A DNA stretch of 64,000 bases from Fremontodendron californicum. Taxonomy: Eukaryota; Streptophyta; Magnoliopsida; Malvales; Malvaceae. The notes under the pieces were generated by a model, which was given only the letters and a program-made list of their open reading frames with translations, was not told the origin of the DNA and ran no database searches. The position numbers were made by a program, and so were the translations under genes. Of this stretch, positions 1 to 12,259 are shown in pieces (within the stretch, counting starts at the first letter, position 1; each line of letters begins with the position of its first letter). The DNA is taken from assembly GCA_030761205.1 (NCBI GenBank), contig JAULJL010000035.1, positions 13,658,001 through 13,722,000 on the forward strand, read 5' to 3'.

Positions 1-992
1 ATGCAAAACCTAATTACCAAGAAAAATGATAAGAAATATTTACCCTTTTAATAAGTAGACTTGAACCTGGGAGACCTACACTAACCCCTCTCCACACTTT
101 TAAAGCAAGGCTAAGGCCCAACAGCCCACCGATGCATTATGAGGCCATAAAATCTATTTAACTTACGAAACCAGAAGTGATACATTCCAATTTGAAGCAC
201 CGACATAATTTTACATGTAAGCTGAAGAATATAAGTAAATAGATTTTCATATAGATCTTGCACAAAGACAATGTATGTACTGATTCAGCACTAGTGTAAC
301 CTGCATTCATCCTTAGACCGTACTGAGGCAAACATGACATCCTACCGATAACCTAAAAGTAGGACCAACTAATTCTTTGGCCACATATTACGTATATCAC
401 TCAGGCTAGGCAGTTAAGTACTCTTCGGCCAAGCAGATATATAACTGGTAATCTAGAATAATGAACCATACATAAGAATCCTTCTTAATACCAAATAATG
501 TAGTTAAACTTGCTTTTAGAATTTCCACCACTCATCATGCACAATTGTTTCTGATGAATAAAACATAGATGATTCTTACTTCAACTTATACAAAAAATTT
601 ATGAAAGTTTACATGCAAATATCTTTTTGCCTAGATAAATATCCATGACTAGTATGAAGACATAAAACCAGTGCCCCAGCATTTGCCAAGTGCTAGGTTA
701 TGACTCTACTACAAGAGACTCATGCAACAGCCAATAAGTGCTATAAGTAGACCTAATCAATATGTAGATTTGGTAAAAGATAGAGAGAGAGATTAAACAC
801 AGTCAAGCTATTCTAGTAGGCAAATTTTTTATGACCCAGATACCTATCATAAGATCTTACTGACTTTGCTAGCTGTTTGAATTAGAAAGGAAAGAAAAAG
901 TACGCCACTCAGAGCCACTCTATCACGACTTTGAAAACTAGATGTGCATGTATAGGAAGAGGGAAATGTTTCAAAGCAAAGATGTCATATAC
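1..992. other. Non-coding stretch, probably intron of the minus-strand gene at 993-2431
   Basis: No convincing exon, RNA gene or transposon ends are visible. The composition matches the introns of the neighbouring minus-strand gene. The longest open frames are short and have no recognisable protein. If the gene continues, its next exon must lie here or beyond the window start. A 12-nt stretch near 870-882 has splice-like borders on the minus strand but is too short to call. Confidence 0.4.
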
Positions 993-2431
993 CTGCAGAT
1001 GAGAAATGCCGAACCCCAATCTGCAACTGCAAAATCATATAACATCAAAAAACAACCTTATCCTAGAACAGACTAATAATTAAATACCAACCTTGAGCTT
1101 TGATGAAGTACTGTATACTCCAATTATGGTGGATAAAGAATTGGGCCTGCTACGAGGGGAAAAAATTGGTAAGATTCAGAAAGTATGCGACCCAGCTACA
1201 TATGTCCAAATAAAGGCATAATAAATCAAATTGAGTCAACTTCGACGCATCTGCATTATTTAGACAAAATTGTATTGGTTTTTGGGTTGGAAAAGAAAGG
1301 GAAAAACAACACTGGCTCAACTCAAACTTCACTTAAAGGTTTATCCCCTGATATTTTGTTGGTTTAAAATTGTGTTAAACAAGCAAAAAAAAGTTGCCAT
1401 TACAAATGCAAACAAAATGAGAACAAGTTTTAAAGTAGGTACAGGAATATTGACACAAGTAAAACCATTGCATAAATGAGTAAAGAATCATGTAAAGCAG
1501 TAGTAACAAAATTTACTCCTGATAAATAGGAAGCCAATAGATGCAAACCTTAAGGAAGATCCATTCCAGTCCTTGAAAGGGCTTTCCACATTTGAAGTGC
1601 AGAGGCAGCAAATCAATAAAAGGACATAAGCAAAAGGACAGAAACTCAAGCAAAGGTGTTACACTTAGCACGAATTAAAGGGCATCACATATAAATGATC
1701 AAGAAAAGTCACAATTGAGAATCAGATTCCTACCTCATAAGAGTAAACTTAAAATGCTAAACTGCTATTTGTCACTTGGAACAAAAGAGATATAGGTTGT
1801 CGGTAAGGTATATAAATGAAAGCATTAAGTGGATAGCAAGTACATTATGCATAATGTAACTTGTAACATAGTAAAAAAGCCCAATTTGTTCAATGTAAGA
1901 ACTAAGAATAATAACTATATATATATATATATATACAAAGAGATAGAGAAAGAAAGATTTGCCATTAACCTTTTTCTCCATAGTTATATGTCCTTATAAA
2001 GTTCAAATTACATAGTTTCATTTCAAGCACCATTGCAATAAAGTTCTCCATCTAATGTCAATACCAAAATTCTTACAAACCCAACTCTCAAAATACTTTC
2101 TCCAATTAACAAAAAAAAAAAAAAAAAAAAAAAAAACAAATGCAATTCTCTATTTGATTTCAAAACTAAATTTCTCATAGAAAAAAAATCAAACTCTCAA
2201 AATTACTACTTTCATCCAAAAAGATTCCAATCAGATGCATAACGATGATTATAATGGCAAGTATCCAATACCGTTCATAACCAACAGTTCTAAACGTAGA
2301 AATAAATGGAAAGAAAGAGAAAAATACCGAGAAAGTGATCTGGGTGAGGTGTAGGAAGATAGAAAACGAGCTCTAAAGAGAGATGGGACGGCTCCTAAGA
2401 AAACTGGGTTTCTAAGCCGTGAAAGCGCCAT
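993..2431 (-). CDS. Partial gene with mitochondrial-type presequence (first three coding exons)
   Basis: I do not recognise the product. On the minus strand, exon 1 (2328-2431) starts with ATG and encodes an Arg/Ser/Leu-rich N-terminus beginning MALSRLRNPVFLGAVPSLF, with no acidic residues, typical of a mitochondrial targeting peptide. It ends in a GT donor at 2327. Two short exons with AG/GT borders fit its phase: 1092-1110 (19 nt) and 993-1026 (34 nt), separated by a 65-nt AT-rich intron. Joined, they keep one frame, and the third exon encodes an RHFSSA motif like a presequence end. Intron 1 (1111-2327) contains an (AT)n run near 1916-1936 and a long A-tract near 2109-2136. The coding sequence then runs off the window or into an exon I could not find. 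Exon 1 is well supported; the two small exons are a prediction from splice borders and phase only. Confidence 0.45.
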
Positions 2432-3430
2432 TGAAAGTGCTCTGAGGAAAAAAGTGTGAGAAGAAAGAGCTTTGATTTTATTTAATTTACAGTTTCATCA
2501 AAGAAGAAGAGAAAATGAACTCGTTTTTCTGGTGTTTATGTTTAAACTGATCGATTAAAAAGAAAGAAAGGACGAACGAAAAAAGTTGGTTCTTTTGGTT
2601 TAGATCGAAAATGGCTGCGCCAAAGTGCATACCGGTCTACGACTATACAATTAATTATTATATTGTAAAAAAACAAAATTTAAGGTAACGTTGGTATCGT
2701 TCGTAAGATTAATATGATAATTTAATTATCATAATAATAAAAATATTAAGGTGATTTGCTTATTAGTGATTTTATATTATCATATTTGATATAACATTAT
2801 AAATTATTAGTGATATTAAACTATAATGTTTAGTATTACAAAAAAAAAATTTATCGAGTACAAAATATCCAAATAACTTTTCTAAAAAAGAAAAAAATTA
2901 TTTTTTTTGTTTTTCTTATATGGACATTTTTCACCTATTTTTTTAATGATTAGCTTTTTGTTTTTCAAAAAATATTTTTGAATAAAAATACACAAAACTT
3001 ATATCATAAGGATAGAATACAAAAAAAATTAGGCAACAAAACTATTACTATTTTCACCTTACAACACAAAAGTCATAAATTTTTGGCTAAGTTTTGAGAT
3101 CTACGTTAAAAATTAGCTAATAGTTTTTTACACGAGTTTTTTTCGTTATTATCATAATAAATTAATAATAAAATAACATAAAAAATTATTTTTTTATGGT
3201 GATAAAACTTTTTTATTCTCTAGATGAGAATTAAATAATTTTTTAAGACATTATTCTTATCAAATTTAAAATTACTGCTACGTAAAATTTTTAAATTATT
3301 AACAAACAGAATAATATAATTATTAAATGCAGCTCACTATTAAACACCCCTAAGAAAAGTTTTAAAATTTTGTATTTATTTTGGCTTTGCATTTTTCGGA
3401 GCTCAGCCTTACCAAACAAAACACTGGCAC
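2432..3430. other. 5' flank of the partial gene, then AT-rich intergenic DNA
   Basis: About 200 bp next to exon 1 is the likely 5' UTR and promoter of the minus-strand gene. From about 2640 the sequence becomes very AT-rich with A and T homopolymers. I see no gene, RNA or transposon termini in the remainder. Confidence 0.4.
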
Positions 3431-3438
3431 GTTCATAC

Positions 3439-3956
3439 TAGGGATGGCAAAATCCGATCCGACCGATGGATTTCGCACCGATCCGCTCCGAATGGAGAGG
3501 TTTTTTTTTGGAGCGGGGTGGAGCAGAGCGGTTTTGGTAAATGCTTGCTCCACTCCGCCCGCCCCGACTTTTGAAATTACTATTTTATCCTTTAAAATAT
3601 TTTATATTTTTCCTTATATTTTTAATATATATTAGATATATATATATATGTATATACTAAAATCATATATTTACTAATATTTTATATCTATACTTTTAGT
3701 ATATATGTATTCATATGTTATATTAAAGATTTTTATATACTAAAATTATGTTCATGAATAAATTATAATATAATTTTTTATAATATTAAGTTAAAAATAA
3801 TTAATATAAATTGGGGTGTAGCGGAGTGGAGCACCGTGGAGCGGTTATGGATGTAACCGACATCCATGAATGTGAATGTTTCCAACATCCATGCAAGAGT
3901 GGTGTGGAGGTGGATAAGACAATAACCGCCCCCGCCCCGCTCCATTGCCATCCCTA
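3439..3956. mobile_element. Non-autonomous hAT element (518 bp)
   Basis: The ends are perfect inverted repeats: TAGGGATGGCAA at the left and TTGCCATCCCTA at the right. The element is flanked by an identical 8-bp direct repeat GTTCATAC (3431-3438 and 3957-3964), the target-site size of hAT transposons. GC-rich ends containing CCGCCCCGCTCC and its complement surround an AT-rich core. There is no transposase; open frames crossing it are not real genes. Confidence 0.9.
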
Positions 3957-4036
3957 GTTCATACCACCTAACTGGAACCGGCTACCACACCGTTCCTTTT
4001 TTTTTTTATATAATTTGGGAATGGTAATTAAAATTA

Positions 4037-6247
4037 GGGTTATTATGTAATTTTCCCCTAAATTATATATCTTCTATCAATTAGGTACTTAAAAAATAAA
4101 AATTCATAATTAAATATTCGAACATTTGTCTCTAGCATATTGTTCCATTAACAAATACTGTTAGTTAAAATGATGATGTAATCTAAATTAACCAATAAAA
4201 TAGTGTCACGTGTCATTTTATTTCATAATTTTTTTCACAAAAATTCATCTTTAAATTAAAAATTCAAAAACTGAATTTATTTTATTTTATACTTTTTTTT
4301 CAAAAAAATCATTGTAAATTTTAATAATTAAAAATTATTTTTAGAATTAAAAATGAAAAAAAATCTAAATTTAAAAAATATTAAAAATTTAATTTTTAAA
4401 ATTAAAAAATACAAATTTTCAAAACAAAAAGAAAAGAAAACTTTTTTTTAAAAATAAAATGAGAAAAGAATCGAGGAGAGAGAGGAAAGGAAGGGCCACT
4501 GCCTAGCGCCACTAGCCGACTCTAGAGTGTAAATGAGATATTTATATTCACAAATTACTCGAGTTTGGCTTGAAAAAAACTCGATTATTGTCGAGTTCGA
4601 GTATATAATTTACTTTACTCGAACTATCGAACGAGTCGAGTTCGAGTATTCTAATACCCGACTCTAGCTATCGAGCAAGTCGAGTTCGGACTATCGAACG
4701 ATTGAGTTCGAGTATAGCTTCTCAATCTAATCGAACTTTTTCATTTTTAATATATATTTTTATTATTTTTAATTATAAATTTACTATTTTACCTCAAACC
4801 TAATTCTTTTCCCCCTCTCTCTCACATTTGCTGCAGCCTATTCCTTTTCCCTCTCCTCCTTCAAGGACCAACTCCTACCAGTTCCTCCCTTCTCTCCCAC
4901 TTCAAGTCTCAACTCCCACTTGCGGTTTCTCCATTCTCTCCCATTCTACAGTCAGGACAAACTTCATATCTCGCAAGCTGCAAAGTATTGTTCTTGACTA
5001 GCAATGTCCCAGATCTGAGCCTTAACACTCTTGTGTTACAAGAGTTCTAGTCTGAAACGCAACTCCAATGGTAGCCTTGGAATCTAAACTAAATTCATTT
5101 CTAGCAAACCGAGCAAGAATCTGGGACTTACCCACAACAGAGTCACCAATCAAAAGTTTCTCTTGTTTTTCTCTTATAGTTCCCAGTTTTTTTGTCAACA
5201 GCTTTGTTTTTTCACTTGATTTTGTTTTTATTTTTTTCTCCCCCTGACATATAGCGAAGCGAGAGAGTAGAGTGCGGGGGATTGGGCTATTGTCTTTTTC
5301 TGATTTGAAGAATATTTGCTTTTATGTTAATCTATCTTCATAGTCTGTTTTCTTTTATCAAACACACCTTAAGCTTTAACTTTATTATACTCCCCCTCCC
5401 CCAAATTATAGCTTAATTAAGGACTTGAGGTCCTGAAGGTGGTTGTTTTGATGTTGTTTTCTTGTTGAGTGTTTGATGTCTTTCTAGGCTCCTTTAAGAT
5501 CTTTTGTCATCGGCATGTTGTTTTCTTGTTAAGTGTTTGATGTCTTGATTTTTAGTAATTTGTTCGCCGGATCATTATACAATTGAACAATTTTCATTAT
5601 TTATTAAATTTAATTAATATAAAATTTTGTATATGAAAAAAATTAATTCGAGCTCGATCTCGAATATGAAAATTAAGTAAATGAGTCTAATCGAAAGAGT
5701 TTGAATAGTTCGATTTTATCTCGAGCCGAGTTCGAGCCTAAAAAATGATACTTGATCGAGCTCGAGTCGAGTCGAGTTTCAAGTCAAGCTTGAGCTCGAG
5801 CTTTTTATTATTCGGACTCGACTCGATTACAGCCCTAACTGACTTAGAGGTAGATTGGCACCAACTAGTTGAAAAAGGCAGACCGGGCCGATCTGCTTCT
5901 TGGTTGATCGAATTCACCGCCGATCAACCCTCCGTCTTTCGTCTCTCCATTCTTTCCTCATTTCTCACTGATTCCTTTTTTTTTTTTTACTTTTTAAAAT
6001 CTTTTGAATTTTTGAAAATTTATTTTTAAAAAAAATTAAATTTAAAATATAATGTGGTTTATTTATCATATGTTAAAATTTTATTGGTTGTTTTTTTATC
6101 ACGTCAACTTAATGTTAAGGTTTTTAGTCAATGGGACAACGTGTAGGACGGAATTGAAAATTAAGCATCTAATATGAATTTTTATTTTTTAAGTATCAAA
6201 TCGGTAGAAGTGATATAGTTCAAATGTAAAATTAAACATTAACCCTT
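4037..6247. mobile_element. Mutator-like non-autonomous element with long inverted ends
   Basis: The left end (from GGGTTATTATG) and the right end (to ATTAACCC) are imperfect inverted repeats over roughly 80 bp, sharing a run of TACTTAAAAAATAAAAATTC. Flanks are a 9-bp repeat, TTAAAATTA (4028-4036) and TTGAAATTA (6248-6256), one mismatch, as expected for Mutator-like elements. There is no transposase. A hAT-like element at 4523-5837 makes up most of its length, so the host element was originally about 0.9 kb. Confidence 0.7.
4523..5837. mobile_element. hAT-like element nested in the Mutator-like element
   Basis: Both ends contain many copies of TCGAGTTCGAG-type words in opposite orientation. 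The terminal bases TAGAGTGTAAATG and CATTACAGCCCTA-like (right end GATTACAGCCCTA) form an imperfect inverted repeat. The putative 8-bp target repeats, GCCGACTC and ACTGACTT, match at only 5 of 8 positions, so borders are approximate. The interior includes a pyrimidine-rich stretch at 4800-4970 and no coding region I recognise. Confidence 0.55.
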
Positions 6248-6256
6248 GAAATTATG

Positions 6257-9148
6257 CTCTTTAAATTGAGACCGTGTATCAATCATGTTACGACTGTTTT
6301 TATATATGAAAATTTGTTTCATATATGTTCGAACGTTTTTATATATATATGAAATGTTTTAATAGTGGAGTTTTTAAATTAATATAATAAAGTATATAGT
6401 AATTTTTTAATTTTATTTATGAAATTTAAAAATTTCATCAATAATATATAAGAAATATTATTTTATACATTTTCTTTTAATTTCTAGCTAATCATGGGGT
6501 TGAAATTGCAATTTCAATTTTGGAGTGACTGGTTCAAATTTTAAAATAGGAGATTGAAATTTGTGGGATAAATGAGTTAATCTAAACTATTTTCATGTGT
6601 GTAAAAAAATTTAGTTTTCAACTCTCTTCTATATTCAAAGGAAAAAAAACTATTGTTATATGGACCAGCATGTAGTCATGCACCAATAAAGATTATTTTA
6701 TTATCATTTAAAAAAATTATATTTAATACATTATTTTTTTTGAATTCAAAAAAAAAAAAAACTAATACATTAATTACATTTTTTTTATAAATATTATCTT
6801 AACTAGTGTCTAGTGACACTAATTAACATTTTTCTTATTATATATATATATATATATATAGTATTAGGCATTCGCTCGCTCTTCGTTACAGAATTTTTCT
6901 TTTTTTATTGCATTTTTGTCTAGTTTATGTTTTAGAATTTGAGAAAAATAAAATGCTTTTTTTTTTTTTTTATGTTTGAGAATTTTGAGAAAAGCAAAAT
7001 GGTTCTCTCTTTTTTTAGTTTATGACAAATTTAATAAATAAAAAAATGCATGTTATTTTTCTTATCTTTTGAATAAAACAATACATTTTTTAATTGAAAA
7101 ACACACATGCAAAGGAAGATTGGTTTAAGTGGTAACACTAAAATTTTGTTGCCAAATATAGATTCAATTTTCAAGATTCAAGAATAAGTAATTGTTGATG
7201 TTAAAAAATGTCTACTCTTAAACTTCAATTGCTCATTTAGAAACACATATCAAATAAATAGAATAATTTTAGAGCATTTTGAATTTTAAAAAATAATCAC
7301 ATTTAATTTAAGGATAATATATATATATATATATATATAATTAATTTCAGTTTAAGATCAAACTTCCAAGCAAGCAATGATATGTTTTTGATGATCCTTT
7401 GTTCAAACATCCTCCAGTTAGATCTGAAAATTTTGGATACGATAAAAAAATATAATACAAACACGACACATTTAATAAACACAAAAACAATGTAATAAAC
7501 ACGACACATTTAAACACGATTAATACGATTAACACCACGTTTAATACATATAATGTATTCGTGTTTAGGATTTTGATACATTTAATTATTTATGTTGTAT
7601 TTATATTTGCATAGCTGACATGATAAAAAAACACGAGACACGACACGCGTATACAGAATACCAAATCTACTCTCATTGATGCCATCTTTGTAGTTATAGT
7701 TTTTCAAGGAACTAACCACCAACCAATGAAAGCTAGCAACATTTGTAAAACAAAAATGAAAGCTTGCAGAATAACAAATTTGCAATAACCATGAAAATCA
7801 CTCCAATATTAAAAACAAGTTCTCAGCTCATACTCCATTTGTCACCAATATAATGGTTTGTATTTGATATATTATCAGTGTATAAATTTATATACCATCA
7901 GTAAATCATACGATAACACTTCATTAATAAACAAATATAAATTTTTAAAAGTTTTTAAAAATAAATACATATAACTATATATTTTAATAGGTGGCATCAT
8001 ATGATTCACAATCACTGTATAGATCTATACAATATAATGATCATCCTAATACTCAAATTTTAAAACTTTGCCTTAATTGTAGCTTCTCCAATAATAAACT
8101 TCTCATCATTATTTGCCACAAACCGTCCTAATCAAACCAAAACAAGAACCAAAAAAATCTTTTAATTGGACTTAAAAAATATGTAATTCCAACTTACCTC
8201 TTCACTGTCTAAATTCAAAATGAATCTCGATTCACTAGTATCATAAACAAATCTTATCCCTCTCAACTTCTCAAATAGTGAAGCCCTAGAAACATGTTTA
8301 AATATATTCAAATTGTCACTGAAATTTACAGACTAACTCCATATTAGTCAAATTAGAATATCAATAGCTAAGATAGTGAGTCCAACATTACCTTGGGTTG
8401 CATCACATGACAACTTTCAAGATAGGAAATTATTACCTTTCACAAAATATAGGATTAAACAATACAAACACGTCATTAGGTGTGGAACTGAGACAATAGT
8501 TGAAATTCTAGAATCGAAAATCAAGTTTTACTATATAACTAGACATGTTGAATGGTTTGACTACTCGTACAAAATCGAAGGTCCGCCCGATATTTGAGAG
8601 GGTTTGGAAAAAAATGTTAGACCCTCAAAAAATAGGCCTGAGCAAAATGAGAAGCCCATTTTCTAAACGGGATAGGCCTTGGATAGAGAATTTATAGCAC
8701 GGGCCCGACCAAAGAATATATACTTTTAAATAATTTATATTTATATTTTATAATTATAATTATAATTATAAGTTTATATTATTATTAAATATAAATTATT
8801 TTAATAAATAAAATATAAAATACTTTAATAGGTTAGAAAAAACCCATTTTACCGGTAAGCCCTTAGTAACCCGTAAGGTCGTAACCCTAAATTCTCCTCA
8901 CCTCAACACTCAGCATTTAGCAGTCAGTAGCCTCTCTTCTTTTTTTTTTCTCTCAACAGTCAACACTCAGCAGTCAATAGCAGCATACTCTTTCAGCATA
9001 CTTAGAAAAAAAAAAAAAACTCATTTCACTTTCACTTTTTTAGCCTATTTCTCGCGATTTTCTTGGATTTCTGTTACAAACCATTCTAGTAGCAATTTAA
9101 TTCCAGCTTTCTTATTTTAAACATTAGTTAATTAGTCAGCTAATGAAA
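6257..9148. other. Intergenic DNA with transposon remnants
   Basis: No gene is visible. There are simple (TA)n runs near 6839-6860 and 7318-7339. A piece of a repeat family rich in ACACGACACG words lies at about 7430-7660; related copies lie at 27344-27540 and 37735-38222. A degenerate relative of the hAT element at 38266-38765 (words such as GAGGGTTTGG and GGCCT) lies at about 8560-8720. A MITE-like stretch lies near 7850-8040. Open frames here are short and unconvincing. Confidence 0.5.
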
Positions 9149-9383
9149 TGTTAAACAATGGATTAGTTATATGCTGAGTCAGCATATTCTGTTACAAGAA
9201 TTGCTATGTAAAAAATAGTGGAGGCATTCAGTGAATTGACAATCAATCACTACACCCCTAAGAATGCTCTCTTCTCTCGTGCTCTCTAATTCCTCTCTCA
9301 CTTTCTTCTTCTCTATCCTATTTTTCCAAATTAATTTCTCATTATGGAATTCTTCTTCACAGCTGAGGTTTCAGTGTTCATCA
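9149..9383 (+). repeat. Probable 5' LTR of the old Ty3/gypsy element
   Basis: A segment starting TGTTAAACAATGG and ending TTCATCA sits two bases before a methionine-initiator-type primer binding site. TG...CA ends and the position fit a short LTR. The partner 3' LTR has been lost, so the left border is a guess. Confidence 0.4.
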
Positions 9384-9385
9384 GT

Positions 9386-9403
9386 TGGTATCAGAGCTTG
9401 ATC
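9386..9403 (+). other. Primer binding site, tRNA-iMet type
   Basis: TGGTATCAGAGC is complementary to the 3' end of plant initiator tRNA-Met. It lies 86 bp before the gag ATG of the old gypsy element. Confidence 0.75.
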
Positions 9404-9471
9404 ACGATCGAAGTATGACGGAAAGAACGACAACAAGGACGCAGAAGGAGTTGGGTCAGTTGCAAAAATAG

Positions 9472-12259
9472 TTGAAGAAAATGGACTCCAAATTCAGTAG
9501 CACTACTGAGCAACTGAAATCCGACTTGAGAGCTGAAATGCGTACGGGGTTAGAGTCCATGGGACTGGAAATGAGGAAGATGTTTAAGTTGATGATGCAG
9601 AAAGTGGATGATTCAATCAAAGGGATGAAGGTCACTAATTCTGGGAATGTGGAATCATCGGGTGCGAAGCAGAAATCTGTCGTGGGCCAGTCTGAGGACA
9701 ACAGGGTATTGCTCCAAGAATCAATGATGGGTAATGAAATCACAAATGTTTCGAAGATACAGACCAAGTATTCTAAGATGGAATGTCCTAGATTTGATGG
9801 TGGTGATTTTCGGGGGTGGCTCCTCAAGATCGAGCAGTTCTTCGAGGCTGATCAGACCCGAGAATGGGACAATGTGAGGACAGTGATGATGCATTTGGAT
9901 GGTAGAGGCTTGCAATGGCACCAACGATTCATGAAGAATCAGGGTACGCATCAAGACGTGGACTGGAAACATTATAAAGCTGAGATGATGTCCAGGTTTG
10001 GAGCAAATGAATTTACTGACCCTATGTATGAATTGGTTGGCTTAAAACAATTGAATACTGTTGAGAAATACTATGAGGAATTTGAATATTTGCTGAACAT
10101 GTTACAATTGTCAGATGAATACAGCCTTAGTATATTCATAAGTAACTTAAAGCCTGAGATATCCAAAATAGTCAAGGTATTTTATCCAAAAACTTTAACC
10201 CATGCCTTCAACTTGGCAAAACAGATGGAATCTATTATGTTTGATTTACCTAGGAAACCCTACATTCCTTAGAGGAATCCTCACAATGGTACCCAAACAC
10301 AAACCATCATGCAACCACCACCCAAATCAAGCTTACCACTCTTACTGCCTACACCTATAGCACCTAAATCGTTATTTTCCTCATACAATGCACTAAACAA
10401 AACCTCAACCCTACCATATAAATCACCTGCCAAACCAGATATTAACAGCCTAAGAACTAACAGATTGCTAACCAAGGAAGAGCGTGATGATAGGATAAGA
10501 AGGGGTTGTGTATGTGGTGTGGAGTGAAGTGAAGTTTGGTGTAGGACACAGGTGCATGAGGTCTCAGCTATACCAAATGTTAATTGGTGAAGGTGAAGAG
10601 ACTGTACCTGAACTAGAGGAGTTTGTAGATTGCTTGGACTCCATAGAAGAGGCAGTCACTAAAAAAGCTGACAATGCTCAGAAACCAATCATTTCTCTTC
10701 ATTCTATAATTGGCACAGATGACCCACAAACGATGAGAATTCAAGGAAAAATCAAGAACCAGAAAGTAATTGTAGTAGTTGATTTGGGAAGTACTCATAA
10801 TTTTCTTGATAGTGCAATGGCTAAACAGTTGGGATGTGGCACTCAGATTGTCAGTGGGGTCACGGTGAGTGTAGCCAATGGAGAGCAAATGCAGGTACAA
10901 GAACGGTGCAAACAGTTGAAATGGGAATCACAGGGCCTTCAGCAAATTACTAATTTTTTCCTCTTACCATTACTTGGTTGTGATGTTGTATTGGGAGTGG
11001 AATGGATTTAAGAGTTTGGGCCTTATTCTCTTGGATTTTCAAAAATTGACGATGCAGTTTCAAGTGGAGAATCAATGGGTTACTCTTCAAGGATTGGTGT
11101 CTGGAAGGGTGAAATTAGCATCTGACAAATAGTCAGCTAAACTGTACTCAACCTTCAAGGGAACTTATACTATTCTCTTGACTGAGGTCGTTTCCAGTGA
11201 GCTTGGTTATAGACAGGTTACTGAAGGCAAACTTGAGCAAGTACCTAAGGATTTGCGGTTGTTTCTATCTCAGTACTCTGTGATTTTTGAGGTACCTATT
11301 GGCCTTCCTCCTCAAAGACAACATGATCACAGGGTTTCTCTAAAAGCTGAGTTTGAGACCTTCTAGATTAGACCTTACCGATATCCTTCAATCCAGAAAG
11401 ATGAGATCGAAGGCTGGTTATGGAGATGAAGACAGCAGGCATTATTAGAGACAGCACCAGTCTTTTGCTTCACCAGTGGTGCTAGTTAAGAAGAAGGATG
11501 GGTCTTGGAGACTTTGTGTTGATTATAGGCAACTTAACAAGTTTACCATCAATTATAAGTTTCTTATACCTTTAGTTGAGGAGTTACTTGATGAATTAAA
11601 AGGGGCATATTGGTTTTCTAAGCTTGATTTAAGGTCGGGTTATCATCAAATTAGGATGGTGGAGGGTGATATGCATAAGACAGCTTTCAGAACTCATCAC
11701 GGGCACTATGAGTTCTTGGTGATGCCTTTTGGCTTAACTAATGCTCCCTCGATTTTACAGAGTTTGATGAACAACATAGTCTAGCAGGTTCTCATGAAGT
11801 TTGTGTTAGTGTTTTTCGATGATATTTTAATCTATTCATCCAGTTGGTTTGGTTATCTACAACATTTAGCATATGTGTTTGATATACTATTTTCAAATCA
11901 ATTGTTTGTTAATTTTGCTAAATGTGATTTTGGAGCTACTATAATTGAGTACTTGGGGCATGTTATTAGTAAGAAAGGGGTGTAGATGGATGAAAAGAAG
12001 GTAGATTGCATCAGAAGTTGGCCAATTCCAAAGTCTGTAAAAGAACTCCGAGGGTTCTTATCATCCAAGGATATGGGTCCATAGCCAAACATCTCACCGA
12101 GTTGTTAAAAAAAATGCATTCGCTTGGAATGGGGCTACTCAGATATCTTTTGATCAGCTCAAACATGCAGTGATAAAAGGCCCTGTACTTGCTCTGCCAG
12201 ATTTCAATGAACTTTTTGTGGTGGAGTCTGATGCTTCTAATGTTGGAATTGGGGTTGTC
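9472..12259 (+). pseudogene. Ty3/gypsy gag-protease-RT, 5' part of split pol (degenerate)
   Basis: The ORF starts at ATG 9472 and encodes a retrotransposon gag with CPRFDGGDFRGWLLKIEQFF at about residues 103-122. An in-frame TAG at 10270 and a frameshift near 10515 (inside a GLCMWC-type zinc knuckle) break it. A retroviral-type aspartic protease follows (VVDLGSTHNFLDSA, about 10765-10815). Reverse transcriptase follows, with KKKDGSWRLCVDYRQLNKFT at 11488 onward, LDLRSGYHQIRM, VMPFGLTNAPS, an in-frame TAG at 11785, and the catalytic VFFDDILIYSS. RNase H begins at about 12165 and is cut after ESDASNVGIGVV by insertion of the 12260-21064 element. The reading resumes at 21065. The many stops make this an old, dead copy. 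Confidence 0.9.

Noticed and set aside
3381..3635. 84-codon plus-strand open frame
   Set aside because: Runs across the border and GC-rich end of a hAT MITE with a clear TSD; not a gene.
8376..8597. 73-codon plus-strand open frame
   Set aside because: No recognisable domain, in repeat-rich AT DNA, no promoter or splice support.
9456..9972. Minus-strand open frames over gypsy gag
   Set aside because: Shadows of the sense gag, which has clear domain matches.
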